From contig JADJPH010000023.1 of NCBI GenBank assembly GCA_016713335.1, positions 1 to 64,000 of the forward strand: 64,000 nt of DNA, read 5' to 3'. Shown piece by piece: positions 28,995-39,486 of this stretch (positions are counted from its first letter, which is position 1; each line of letters starts with the position of its first letter). Source of the DNA: Candidatus Fredericiella danica. Its GTDB lineage: Bacteria; Chloroflexota; Anaerolineae; Caldilineales; Caldilineaceae. Under the pieces are notes generated by a model, which worked only from the letters and a program-made list of their open reading frames with translations, ran no database searches and was not told where the DNA came from. Both the position numbers and the translations under genes were made by a program.

Positions 28995-30392
28995 CTATGC
29001 GCGTGCTCGGCGGCGGAATACATCACGGAAACTATCGGGTAATGAGGAGACCGGCGCCTCTTGATCTAGCGGCTCTGGTCCATGTTGTATCTTCTCGTTG
29101 AGGAGGTAGATAAACAACGTGAACAGCAGGATGTACAACGCGATAAACATGCCGGCGGAGACCAGCACCTGATTGCCCTGAAGCACCGGCGACACGGCGT
29201 CCGCCGTGCGCAGCAAGTTCCATACGATCCAGGGCTGCCGGCCAAATTCAGCCGTCCACCAGCCGGTCTGCGTCGCCAGTTCCGTCAAAAAGATCGACAG
29301 CACGAAGATCCAGAGTACCCAACGCGACGTCCACAACTTGCGCTTCCAGTAGAAGAAGAGCACCCCCAACATCCCAATCAATGGGAAGAGGAAGCCCAGA
29401 TTGATCATGATGTGATAGACCTGGAAGACAAGGTTGATTGGCGCCCAGGTGTCTGAAGCAAACGAAGTCAGGCCAGTCACCGTCGCATTAGGGTTGCCAT
29501 AGCTCAAAATGCTGAGCAGACAGGGGATACTGATGCCAGTCGTGGTTTGTGCCGCCTCATTCACCCAGCCCACCAGGTAGAGGGGAGCGCAGGAGGTGTC
29601 CTCCCACAGACCTTCCATTGCCGCCAGTTTTACCGGTTGATGATTGGTGACTTCCACAGCCTGATTGGCGCCAAAATAGAACAACTGGAGGAAGCCGAAG
29701 ACAACAAAGACGGGCAATGCCACGCGGATGGAGGACTTTGCAATCTCCTCGTGTTTCTTCTTGAGCAGATACCAGGCGCCGACACTGAGCACCAGCGAGG
29801 CGCCTACCATCCATGACGCCGCCCACGTATGCCAGAGACGGGGGAGAAACGAAGGCGTGAAGACAACGTCATAGAAACTCGTCATCACCGCGATCGTGCT
29901 TCCCCCAGCGGTTTGCTTCAGTTGATAGCCGGCCGGCGTTTGCATCCACGAATTCGCCATGATGATCCAGAGGGCGCTGAAATGTGCACCAAAGACCACA
30001 AGGAAAGACGCCAGCAGCCACATCCGCGGCCCCAGCCGGTTGCCGCCAAAGATCATCAACCCCAAGAAACCAGCTTCCAGGAAGAAGGCAAAGATGCCTT
30101 CGGCGGCCAGCAAGCTACCGAAGATATTGCCCACGTAGCGCGAATAGTCGGCCCAGTTAGTGCCGAACTGAAATTCCTGGACGATACCCGTGGCGACCCC
30201 CATGGCGAAAACCAGCGAGTACACCTTGACCCAGAAAAATGAGATCTGGCGCCACTTCGGGTCCTTGGTCCGCAAATAGAGGACCCCAAAGACGACGATC
30301 AGCAGCCCCAGTCCCATTGAAATGGGGGGATAGATAAAATGAAAACTGATGGTGAAGGCGAATTGAAACCTGGAAAGCAGCAGTGGATCCAT
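28995..30392 (-). CDS. cydA: Cytochrome bd quinol oxidase subunit I
   Basis: 465 residues, intact. SFHFIYPPISMG carries the conserved axial His (heme b595 ligand position) and GFLGLMIFGGNRLGP, FGAHFSALWIIMANSWMQTP and GWWTAEFGRQPWIVWNLLRT are the CydA signatures. About nine membrane helices are visible. It oxidises quinol and reduces O2 to water at the membrane without pumping, typically with high O2 affinity. The length fits short Q-loop forms. Ribosome site AGAGGTG precedes ATG 30392. First gene of the cydABDC cluster. Confidence 0.93.
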   Translation of the reverse strand: MDPLLLSRFQFAFTISFHFIYPPISMGLGLLIVVFGVLYLRTKDPKWRQISFFWVKVYSLVFAMGVATGIVQEFQFGTNWADYSRYVGNIFGSLLAAEGIFAFFLEAGFLGLMIFGGNRLGPRMWLLASFLVVFGAHFSALWIIMANSWMQTPAGYQLKQTAGGSTIAVMTSFYDVVFTPSFLPRLWHTWAASWMVGASLVLSVGAWYLLKKKHEEIAKSSIRVALPVFVVFGFLQLFYFGANQAVEVTNHQPVKLAAMEGLWEDTSCAPLYLVGWVNEAAQTTTGISIPCLLSILSYGNPNATVTGLTSFASDTWAPINLVFQVYHIMINLGFLFPLIGMLGVLFFYWKRKLWTSRWVLWIFVLSIFLTELATQTGWWTAEFGRQPWIVWNLLRTADAVSPVLQGNQVLVSAGMFIALYILLFTLFIYLLNEKIQHGPEPLDQEAPVSSLPDSFRDVFRRRARA

Positions 30393-30454
30393 CGAATCAC
30401 CTCTTCCAATTTTTACAAAGAGCTTTGTGTGCTGAGAATGATCGTTCCCAATCT

Positions 30455-30473
30455 AGGAAGCACAAAACTTCCT
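30455..30473 (-). terminator. Weak hairpin after pgl
   Basis: AGGAAG and CTTCCT flank a 7-nt loop just beyond the stop of the 6-phosphogluconolactonase gene and upstream of cydA. The stem is only six bp and no clear T run follows, so separation of the two transcripts here is tentative. Confidence 0.35.
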
Positions 30474-30486
30474 GGCAGACTATCGG

Positions 30487-31224
30487 TCATGCTGTCCCCT
30501 TGAGTTGTGCGGCCGCCGCGACATCCACCAACCAATGCAACTGGCCATGCACGGGCTGGATCAGTTGGGCCGGTAGGACGTCAGGGTCATATGGGCCGGC
30601 AAGCACACGCCGCAGCATTGCGGCCTTGCCGGCGCCTTCGACCAAAAAAACAATATTGCGGGCGGCATTGAGCAGTGGCAGCGTGAAGGTTACGCGCCAC
30701 GTCTGCATCACCTCGACATACTGTGGCGCCACCCAGCGTGTCTGCTCGCGGAGCACGGCGGTGCCCGGAAACAACGACGCAGTATGCCCGTTATCGCCCA
30801 TCCCTAAACAGATCAGGTCGAACATCGGTGGCTGGGCAGTCCGAAACACCCGCTGCAGCAACAGTTCATAGTCAAGCGCCGCCAGTGCCGGATCCGTTTC
30901 ACCGCGCATGCGGTGAACGTGATCTGGCGATGCCGGCACATGGTCCAACAGAGTCTCGCGCGCCATGCGATAATTGCTGCGTACATCGTCAGGCGGAACG
31001 CAACGTTCGTCGCCAAAGTAGAACTGCACCTTTGTCCAATCGACGCCACGCGTGTGCGCAGTCCGTGCGAGGAATTCATAGATCGAGCGCGGCGTATTGC
31101 CACCTGCCAATGCAAGTGTACAGACGCCGCGCTCGGCAATCGCTGTGACGGCGATGTGCGCGATCGTATCAGCGCAACCCGCTACAAAACTATCGCGATC
31201 GGGAAATACAGTCACGTTATCCAT
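30487..31224 (-). CDS. pgl: 6-phosphogluconolactonase
   Basis: 245 residues from ATG 31224 (AAGG nine nt upstream; a GTG at 31233 is also open). Family motifs are clear: LALAGGNTPRSIYEFLA, VQFYFGDERCVPPDDVRSNYRMARE, and LICLGMGDNGHTASLFPGT. It hydrolyses 6-phosphoglucono-lactone in the oxidative pentose phosphate pathway. A sugar dehydrogenase (SDR) lies immediately upstream on the same strand. Its start codon overlaps a lone copy of the GCGTCGCAC core found in the REP-like elements, probably by chance. Confidence 0.92.
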   Translation of the reverse strand: MDNVTVFPDRDSFVAGCADTIAHIAVTAIAERGVCTLALAGGNTPRSIYEFLARTAHTRGVDWTKVQFYFGDERCVPPDDVRSNYRMARETLLDHVPASPDHVHRMRGETDPALAALDYELLLQRVFRTAQPPMFDLICLGMGDNGHTASLFPGTAVLREQTRWVAPQYVEVMQTWRVTFTLPLLNAARNIVFLVEGAGKAAMLRRVLAGPYDPDVLPAQLIQPVHGQLHWLVDVAAAAQLKGTA

Positions 31225-31261
31225 GCGTCGCACCTTGGAAGGCGAGCAGGGTTGAGTTGGA

Positions 31262-32029
31262 TTACAGACCAGGGCTGCTGTGCATCAGACCACCGTCGGC
31301 AAAGACACTGGTCGCCGTCATATAGCTCGCGCCGTCATCGGCCAGGAAGGCCACCACGCTGGCGATCTCACTGGGCTGTGCCATACGCCCCATTGGGATG
31401 GCGTCGTCAAGCCGTTTCAAGAGCGTGGGATCCGCCATCGTCGACGTATTGATCGGCGTCGCGACATCGCCCGGCCCCACACCGACGACCAGAATGTTAT
31501 CCTTTGCCAACTCAACACCGGCCGTGCGGGTGAGCATCCGCATCCCGCCCTTCGAGAGACAGTAGGCCGTGTTGCCGGGCATCGGCCAGTCTTCATGAAC
31601 GGAGGTGATATTGATGATGCGTCCGCCTCCACCTTGCTTCAGCATTTGCTTCGCAGCAACCTGCGTGCCAAAGAACGCGCTCTTCAGATTGATGTCCATC
31701 ACCTTGTCATACTGCGCTTCGGTCGTGTCAAGGATCGAAGTGCGCGTCCTCCACGCTGGCGTTGTTCACCATGAAGTCGACCTTGCCAAAGCCTTGACGG
31801 CCTCGTCAACCAGCCGCTGCAGATCATCCACCTTGCTCACATCCGCAGCCACACCGATCGCCTGATCGCCAAGCGCCAGAATCTGCTTTTCCAACGCTTC
31901 GGTTGCCTCTGGATGAACAACATAGTCGATCACAATGTTGGCGCCGTGTTTGGCCAGTTCCAGCGCAATTGAGGCGCCAATGCCGCTGTTGCCACCGGTG
32001 ACGATCGCAACCTTTCCTTTTAGGCTCAT
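31262..32029 (-). CDS. SDR family oxidoreductase, glucose 1-dehydrogenase-like (frameshifted)
   Basis: About 255 residues. The N-terminal TGGNSGIGASIALEL is the Rossmann TGxxxGIG motif, FMVNNASVEDA (third frame, near 31750-31785) is the NNA motif, and NITSVHEDWP with YCLSKGG gives the Ser-Tyr-Lys triad. The closing FADGGLMHSSPGL is typical. Frame changes lie near 31785 and 31735. Ribosome site AAGGAG precedes ATG 32029. Resemblance to glucose 1-dehydrogenases and the adjoining lactonase suggest sugar oxidation with NAD(P)+, but the substrate is inferred. Confidence 0.8.
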
Positions 32030-32069
32030 CCTATAGTCTCCTTGTCGAACTCATCTTTTGACTAAACGC

Positions 32070-33737
32070 TTACTTCACGTCGTTTACCAGCCAATGCAAA
32101 GGCAAGCACACCCAGGCGAGGGCACTGGTGGCCCACCCGTCAACGGCGGCGATCCGTTGCGTGTCGCCATGAAAACACTTCCTGGCGTGCAGCGCTGACT
32201 TGATGCGCTCGGAGATGGTCTCCAACCCGGAGCGTTTGGCCATGGCCGTCAATGCCGGGTTTACAGCGCCGATGCTCGGGAAGAAGCTGGTATCGACTAC
32301 GTACAGGTTGCCCAACTCATGGGCCTTGCAGTTTGTATCCAGCACGGATGTCTTTGGACGAGCCGAAGCGGCAAGGTTCAGCCTGATGCGCCACACCGCC
32401 AATATCGATCTCATTCTTCATATACACGTTACGCTTCACCAGGTGCTCGTGCATTCCCAGGTGGTTCAGCATGCGCTTCAAGGTGTCGTAGAGGCGATCC
32501 TTGGACTCCTGGTTGCTCGGTGTATAGCTCAGCCTGATGTTGCCATCCTTCTCGACAGTAACGCGATTCTCTGCGCGGAAGGTCTTCGGTCGAGAGCCAG
32601 AAGTCGACAGCATGTTTGGCAACGTCATCCAGGGAGAACATCGGCGCAAGACCCGCCTCGATCGGTTTTTCACCCTTGTACATCGGGCCTTGCGACTTCC
32701 CCACCATCTGGATGTTGCCCATCGGGAAGTCGAAACCATCCATGCCAAAATAGAAATCGTTTAAGCCAAGCGTCTTCTGGAACCTCGTCGGGTTTGGTTC
32801 CTTGGAGATCGCAAGCACCGCCACACTGTTGTGGAACATATAATTGCGGCCGACCTGGTCCGAACCGTTTGCCAAACCGTTGGGATGCTGATCGTTGGCC
32901 GACATCAAGAGCAACTTGGCGGAATTGGCGGCGCCTGCAGATACGACGACGATCCCACCCTGGTACGTTTCAGTCTGGCCGTTGCGCTGCACGACAACTT
33001 CGGTCACGGCGTTGCCGGCGGCGTTCGTATCGAGCTTGACCACAAGTGCGTCGGTTAACAGCGTGACATTCGGAAACTTGATCGCAGGGCGAACTGCGAG
33101 CACCTCGGCATCAGACTTGGCATGCACAAGGCAGGGAAAACCATCGCAATCGTTGCAGCGAATACACTGGCTGAATTGCATCTGCTTTTCATTGAGCATG
33201 ATGCCGTTTGGCGCGTGGAATGGATGATACCCAGCGCGCGCCAGATCGTCATGCAACTGTTGGATGCGTGGTTCGTGCGACACGGCCGGGAATGGGTACG
33301 GCGCGCTGGTTGGCGGTTCGGTCGGATCCTCACCCCGGGCGCCGTGCACCTGATACATCTCTTCGGCCCTGGTGTAATAAGGCTCCAACTCATCCAGGGA
33401 TCGGCCATGCCGGCGAAATTCCGTCATAGTGTTTCAGTTCGCCAAAATCCTCTTTGCGCAGACGATAGAGTGCAGCGCCATAGAGTTTTGTCGCACCACC
33501 CACCCAGTAGTGAACACCCGGCTGGAATGGCTTGCCATTCTTGTCGTACCAGGTCTCTTTCGGGACGTAGCGGTTTTCAATGAAGACCTCTCTGGCATCC
33601 CAATTCTCCTGCTCGCGCGGCAGCCAACCGCCACGTTCAAGGATTAGAATACTCTTGCCGGAGGCGGCCAGGCGGTGGGCAAGGGTGCCGCCACCTGCGC
33701 CGGAGCCGATGATGATGACGTCGTAACTCTGTGACAT
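32070..33737 (-). CDS. GMC family oxidoreductase (several frameshifts)
   Basis: About 555 residues spread over at least four frame segments, with breaks near 33410, 32590 and 32385. Seen in order: FAD Rossmann motif VIIIGSGAGGGTLAHRLA; VHYWVGGATKLYGAALYRLR; VVVSAGAANSAKLLL (GMC signature 2); RCNDCDGFPCLVHAK, a cysteine motif found in one GMC subgroup; and the C-terminal SFFPSIGAVNPALTAMA. Likely oxidises a sugar or alcohol using FAD. Ribosome site AGGAGA precedes ATG 33737. The number of breaks is high even for this window, yet each domain is well conserved, favouring sequencing error over decay. Confidence 0.8.
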
Positions 33738-33763
33738 AGTTGATCTCTCCTGGACTTTGACTT

Positions 33764-36461
33764 CTAGACAGAGATGCTTTTGGGTGTGACCGGACCGCGA
33801 TCGGCGCTGCGAATCAAGATCTCAGCAATCAGCCCCGTCCACCCGGTCTGGTGACTGGCGCCACAGCCGCGGCCGGTGTCGCCATGAAAATACTCATGGA
33901 ATGGAATCAGATCGCACCAGTACGGGTCCCTGTCGAACTGATCGTTCCCGCCAAAGACCGGGCGCCGGCCGTCGGCCCCGCGTAAAAAAATCGATGATAG
34001 GCGGTGCGCCAGTTCGTTACGCACCTGCAGAAGATTCATTTGCTTGCCCGAGCCTGTGGGGCACTCTACCTGGAAGCTGTCACCGAAGTACTCGTAATAG
34101 GGCAGCAAGGCATACAAAATCAGAAAATTCACCGGCATCCAAATGGGGCCGCGCCAGTTCGAGTTGCCGCCAAATAGATTGGTCGTCGATTCGCCTGGCT
34201 CATAGTCCAACCGATACTCCTCTTCGCCCAGCTTGATAACGAGCGGCTGCTCCAGGTGGTAACGCGACACGGCCCGAATCCCATACTGCGAGAGAAATTC
34301 GCTTTCATCCAGCATATACTCGAGCATGCGGCGCAACTGATCGGGCTCGACCAGCCCCAGCAGCAATGCGCCGGTGGCGCCAGGCACAACCATGGGGCCG
34401 ACAGGATCGATCAGATCCGGCCGATGCTCGATAAACCACTGGCGGCGGCGTTTGAACTCGGGAAATTTGTCGTAGAGTTCACCGGGAACACTGGCAACGC
34501 CAAACATGGGCACAAACCCCACCATGGTGCGGCCACGCACCGGTATGCGTCCGCCATCCGGTGCGATCAAGTTGTCATAGAAGAAGCCGTCCTGCTCATT
34601 CCAGAGCGAATGCTCGGTTCCGCGCTTACCGTTCAGTGCATCTGCAATATAGATGAAATGCTCGGAGAACTTAGTCGCAAGATCCTCATACGCAGGGTTA
34701 TTTTCGGCTAGCGTCAGCGCGATGGAGAGCATGCTTTTGGCAAAGGCCGCCATCCAACTCGTCCCGTCGGCCTGGCCGAGTAGGTAGCCTGGTGGCAGAT
34801 TATCCCGGTCAAATGCGCCGATGTTGTCCATACCCAGAAAGCCGCCTTGAAAGATGCTGTTGCCGAGTGCATCCTTGCGATTGACCCACCAGGTGAAACT
34901 GGAGCAGCAGTTTCTGGAATGCGCGCTCAAGGAAGGCATAGTCAGCGATGCCCGTACCACGACGTTCGATCTCGAAGACCGCTTTTGCAGCCAGGCTGAG
35001 GACGGGTGGGTTCACGTCTTCAAAATTCCACTCGTAAGCAGGCACCTGACCGTTAGGGTGCATATACCATTCACGGAGCATCAGCACGATCTGATCTTTG
35101 GCGAATTGCGGGTCGACGTTGGCCAGTGTGACGCAGTGAAAAGCCAAATCCCAGGTGGCAAACCATGGGAATTCCCACTTATCGGGCATCGAGATCATCA
35201 CCGCGTGAAGAGATGCGTCCAATCATGATTGCGCCCTTTGCGCCGTTCCTCTGGCGGCGGGGGCGCCCCTGGATCGCCATCTATCCAGTCCTTGATCACA
35301 TAGTGATAGTACTGCTTGGACCAGAGCATCCCGGCAAGCGCCTGGCGCGCAACCATCTTGGCGTCATCCGGACAGACTTTCAGGCATGACAACTTTGTAG
35401 AACTCGTCGGCCTCCTCACGGCGTTGTGCGATCATGGCATCGGAAGTCGGCGAACGGCGCTTCCAGCGGATGCGGCGCGTCGATCATCGACGCAAGTGAA
35501 TCGAGACGGTTTCGCCTGGCGCCACCACGCGCCGGAAGCGCGCAGCAGCCTTCGTTCCCGTACGTGCGGGATTAACCGCTGCGGATCGCCCCTCGACCAC
35601 ATAAGCATGAAAAGCATCTTTCACATACGGTGTGGGCGACGGCGATCCATAGACGCGTGCGGAATTCGTCTCGTTTTCGGTGAAGAGGAGTTCATCGGCG
35701 CCCTGGCAATAGAGAATGTAGTCGCCGAGATCATAGTGTTTGGCCACCATTGAAACGCCATCGCCGGTTAGATAGTGCTCGGCCCCGCCCGCCTTGATCT
35801 CAGGCCGGCGATCGTCGCGCCCCCAACTCCACGTGTTGCGAAACCAGAGCGTTGGCAGCACATCGATGGGAGCCGGTTCCGGTCCCCGGTTACTCACGTT
35901 GATGCGAATCAGCAGATCTTCCGGCTGGAGCTTTGCATATTCGACTTCGATATCGAAGTAACGTCCTTCTGCGAAGATACCGGTGTCGACCAATTCATAT
36001 TCCGGATCCAGCTTGGACCGTCGCCGGTTTTCCTCAATCAGTTCGGCATATGGATAGGCGGTCTGCGGGTATTTGTAGAGCGCCTTCATGTACGCGTGGG
36101 TCGGTGTGTTGTCCAGATAGAAGTAATACTCCTTCACATCCTCACCATGGTTGCCCTCGGTGCTCGTCAGGCCAAACATCCGCTCTTTTAGAATCGGATC
36201 GTGGCCATTCCATAACGCCAGTGCAAAACACAGATATTGGTGCCGATCACTGATCCCGAGAATTCCATCCTCGTTCCAGCGATAGGCGGGACCGCGCATG
36301 GTCATGGGTGAAATAATTCCAGGCGTCGCCATCAGCACTGTAATCTTGCGCACGGTGCCCCAGGCCCGTTCCGCCAGGTAGGGACCCCATCGATTCCAGT
36401 GCCCGACACGGCGCGCATTCATACCAAGGCGAACGCCTTCGCGAGTATCATAAATAGTCAT
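33764..36461 (-). CDS. GH63-like glucosidase (multiple frameshifts)
   Basis: About 899 residues. Conserved stretches: HWNRWGPYLAERAWGTVR, AYRWNEDGILGISDRHQYLCF, EGNHGEDVKEYYFYLDNTPTH, LPTLWFRNTWSWG, GWLGMDNIG-type and FGGNSNWRGPIWMPVNFLIL, ending with HQTGWTGLIAEIL. This is the pattern of large bacterial 'glucosidase' proteins of the GH63/MGH1-like (alpha/alpha)6 class. Between 36290 and 36365 the sequence runs out of frame and returns: another frame reads EDYSADGDAWNYFTHDHARSR there. Other breaks fall near 35460, 35400, 35200 and 34900. Probably cytoplasmic, cleaving glucosyl units from a storage or compatible-solute glycoside. Neighbours support glucose oxidation. Confidence 0.8.
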
Positions 36462-36614
36462 AGGATTTGCCTCTCACATGCCAGGGCGTGGGTCGCCGCA
36501 TGAAAGCGTCACAGCGTCTTCTATCTGCGTCAACAGATGGCATTGGATGGGGCTACGCTGCGTGTGCCAATGGAAAGTTGGCGGATTCAGATTGGTCTCA
36601 ACCGTATGGATGCG

Positions 36615-37891
36615 TTATGCGCCTGCACTTTCCGCCGCGACGTCTTCGTCGCTGATCACAATTCGTTTTCCCCGCTTCTTGGTCAAGATATTCCAGCCCC
36701 AGTCGACCATCGTGGAGCTCTTCTCTTCCCCACCGGAAAGCAACGTGACGTGTACGCCAAGCCAGGCAAGCCAGGCAGCATGCCCGGTCATCGTCCCATG
36801 GCCTGGCAGTTCAACCACCGCTGCGCCGCGGCCGATTGTGGCCATCGTCCCTTTATCAAAATACTCAAATGGCCTGGTTGGCTGGCCGTCGACGATGCGG
36901 GTGATATTCTCCCCGGCGTGGTGTCCCGCCTGCTGGGCAACAGAGCCCAACTGTGGCAATTGCTTGTTTGTCTTCGCATCGGTGATCACGGCAACATCGC
37001 CCACCACGAAGACCTCGGGATGATCCTTGAGGCTCAGATCCAGGTTCACTGGAACACGACCCTTTGCCAGTTCGGCGCCAAAGCTTTGGGCAAGTGGGTT
37101 CGCCTGAATACCCGCTCCCCAAATAGCGTGTGTCTTGACCACCTCCCAGACTGGAGCGAGATCGTGGCCGGCCCGATTTCCGCTACACCCTCGCCAAGAC
37201 GGACGACAACGCCTAGTTTTTCAGCGACTTCTTGGCATAGTCCTGTAATTTGGGCTTGAACGGTCCCAACAGATGTGGGCTATGTTCAAAGAGCAGGATC
37301 TGTGCGCGTTCCTTGATCGGTAAATTCGGATAGTCGATCTCGGCCACGGCATGCAACAGCTCAGCCATGGCGCCGGCGGTCTCTACACCGGTTGGCCCAC
37401 CACCCACGATGCAAAATGTGAGTGCGCCATCGTCGATCAATGCAGGGTCTTTATCAACTGCCTCAAGGGTCTTGAAAATATGGTCTTTTAGACGCACCGC
37501 ATCGCGAAGTGTGTACAATGGAAATGCGTTCTCCTGCGCGCCCTTCGTGCCATAAAAGTTCACGATGGCGCCAAGCCCGATGACCAGATAGTCGTAGGGG
37601 ATAGGATCAACGCCGGTTGCCATTACCTTCTTATTGGCGAAATCGACGCCTGTCACCTTCGCTTGGTGGAACAGCAAGTTATCTTGGCGATGCATGAGTT
37701 CGCGCAACGGGAAGCCGACCTCAGTCGAACTCCATTTCGGCGGTCGCCAACTGGTATAAGAGCGGCTGAAATGTGTGATAGTCATTTTGATCAATCAGTG
37801 TGATCTTGACAGGAGCATGTTTCAACTTTACTGCTGCCCCCATGCCGGCAAAACCACCGCCCAAAATGACGACCTGCGCTTGCTCTGCCAT
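36615..37891 (-). CDS. ndh: Type II NADH dehydrogenase (NDH-2) (frameshifted)
   Basis: About 425 residues from ATG 37891 (MAEQAQVVILGGGFAGMGAA, FAD-binding GxGxxG). YHTFQPLLYQLATAEM is the quinone-side motif of NDH-2. The second Rossmann motif is TFCIVGGGPTGVETAGAMAEL, and HPEVFVVGDVAVI closes the FAD site. The C-terminal LAWLGVHVTLLSG is the amphipathic membrane-binding part. Breaks lie near 37725 and 37150-37210. It passes electrons from NADH to quinone without pumping, which would feed the bd oxidase and ACIII coded in this window. Confidence 0.85.
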
Positions 37892-38227
37892 GCAATGCTC
37901 ACTTTCTCATGTTGCCGTTCTCGCCCAACCGGATGTCTCCACCATTATAGTGGCAAGGTAACACGGATTGAAATCGTTGGAATCCCCTCCCCCCCACAAA
38001 CCCCTCCGATCTACACCCGTACTTTGACATTTGGTTAGTTTCGCGGTCACATGCTTTGACCTATAATTCATCTGACTAGCTGAGTAGGCGTCGATACGGT
38101 GATCGGTGGTATGGTATATGTTTGACTTACTAGCGCAATGCCAATGCCGTGGGCAGGACTTCTGGCTGTCAAGCAGTCCGGCGTCATGACGCCGGCACAA
38201 GTCTATGTAATTAACCGGGAGCGAAAG
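37892..38227. promoter_or_regulatory. Divergent promoter region ndh / phasin-like
   Basis: A 336-nt gap between divergent genes. It holds TATAAT at 38062-38067 (a likely -10 for the plus-strand gene, without an obvious -35), TTGACA at 38024-38029, and a C-rich run (about 37984-38004). No RNA gene recognised. Confidence 0.4.
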
Positions 38228-38602
38228 ATGAGTGATGAATCAAAGTCCGTTCGTGATCAGATCGATGAGAGCGTCATCGCTGTCCGCAATGAAGCAATCG
38301 TTCAGACGGCAAATGCCTATACCCTGGGTCGCAAACTCGTGCTCGTGAGTCTCGGCGCCACGATGCTTGTGTCCGACCAGGTGCAGGCGCTCTTGCAGCG
38401 GGCGCTCGAACGCGGAGAATTGGTCGAACGCGATGCCGGGCGCAAGACGCAGGAATTGCAGCAGAAGGCATCAGACGGGACGGCAAAAGTGCTCTCTTCG
38501 GGCGTCGCATCGGTGCTGAATAAGGCGCCGGGCATCAACTTGACCTATGATGCCCCCACACAACCGGAAACGCCCCCAACCGATGCACCTGCACAAGAAT
38601 AG
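38228..38602 (+). CDS. Phasin-like helical protein
   Basis: 124 residues from ATG 38228, after GGGAGCGAAAG. The sequence is mostly helical: NAYTLGRKLVLVSLGATMLVSDQVQ, then a charged amphipathic stretch (ALERGELVERDAGRKTQELQQK) and a proline-rich tail. This resembles phasin-type proteins associated with polyhydroxyalkanoate granules (PhaF/COG3937-like), but no PHA synthase is nearby, so it may simply be a membrane- or envelope-associated coiled protein. A lipoprotein gene follows 22 nt later, probably in the same operon. Confidence 0.5.
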   Translation: MSDESKSVRDQIDESVIAVRNEAIVQTANAYTLGRKLVLVSLGATMLVSDQVQALLQRALERGELVERDAGRKTQELQQKASDGTAKVLSSGVASVLNKAPGINLTYDAPTQPETPPTDAPAQE

Positions 38603-38624
38603 TTTGAATCAATAGGAGCACTCC

Positions 38625-39170
38625 ATGCTGAGTCAAAGTTCAGGACGAATCCGCGGCGCCATTGCGGCGCTAGCACTACTGTTTGCAATGTTCGTGCTCG
38701 CTGGCTGCGGACAATCATCCACTGTCAACACCGACGTGAACGAAACCGAAGACGATTCTGCAGCTGCTGTGCTACAGGCGTACCGCGAATCCGGGGATCA
38801 AATCATCGAGTTGAGTGCAACAAATCCAGCAACGTCCATCGACGTCACTAACCTCGTTGGCACGGTACCCGCCTACGACCTCACACAGGGGAATCCACCC
38901 TGCGCAGGCTTTATGCAGGCCATTCCGAGCCTGGTTTTCACGTTACCCGAAGGTGTAGCAACGGTCGACGTCGCCTTCAAGGGGGATGCACCGTCAACCC
39001 TGGTGCTTGTGGCAGAAGGTGAGGCCATCCTTTGTGACAAGGACGCCCCCGGCCTGACGCCGGAGATGTCGGTGTCCGATCCTGTGGCAGGACGTTATGG
39101 TGTCTGGATTGGACGCGCTGACATGCGCACGCCAGTGAACGGCAAGTTGACTGTCTCCGTGGCAAAGTAG
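38625..39170 (+). CDS. Lipoprotein of unknown function
   Basis: 181 residues, ATG 38625 behind AGGAGC. A lipobox is clear in FVLAGCGQSS (Cys near residue 28). The mature part is beta-rich (SLVFTLPEGVATVDVAF; PVAGRYGVWIGRAD) with three cysteines, resembling a pre-peptidase C-terminal (PPC)-like beta sandwich; that resemblance is weak. Likely anchored to the outer face of the membrane. Shares a strand and a short gap with the phasin-like gene. Confidence 0.7.
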   Translation: MLSQSSGRIRGAIAALALLFAMFVLAGCGQSSTVNTDVNETEDDSAAAVLQAYRESGDQIIELSATNPATSIDVTNLVGTVPAYDLTQGNPPCAGFMQAIPSLVFTLPEGVATVDVAFKGDAPSTLVLVAEGEAILCDKDAPGLTPEMSVSDPVAGRYGVWIGRADMRTPVNGKLTVSVAK

Positions 39171-39486
39171 TCATACATTCGCCATTCAGGTTATGCGACG
39201 TCCACGTCGCGGACGATGTTGTTCATTTGAATTTGGACAGGGCTGCGATCGAGAAACTTCCGCGCGCATAAAGTCAGGTCCTCAGGCTTGCGTGCGCTGC
39301 AATTCGCAGCCTGGAGAGGTCCAGGAAACCGCAGGTGCGGTTGAACGCCGCGCGTGACCAACTCCGAGGTATGCAAGTGGTCGCCCCATTTCCCCGATCG
39401 TAGAATCGAGATCAATCCGCTAATCAGTACGACTCCTCGCAGAGCCGTTTGCCCTTGATTCCCAACCCTCACGCAGGAGCAGCACC
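39171..39486. other. Intergenic region, 316 nt
   Basis: No convincing gene. A 102-residue minus-strand frame crosses it but shows no recognised motif, no ribosome site, and overlaps the channel start. The channel's ribosome site (CAGGAGCAG) lies at its right end. No repeat from the families seen elsewhere. Confidence 0.5.

Noticed and set aside
31221..31231. Third REP-like copy at the pgl start
   Set aside because: A single core without a partner at about 50 nt, overlapping the start codon; probably chance.
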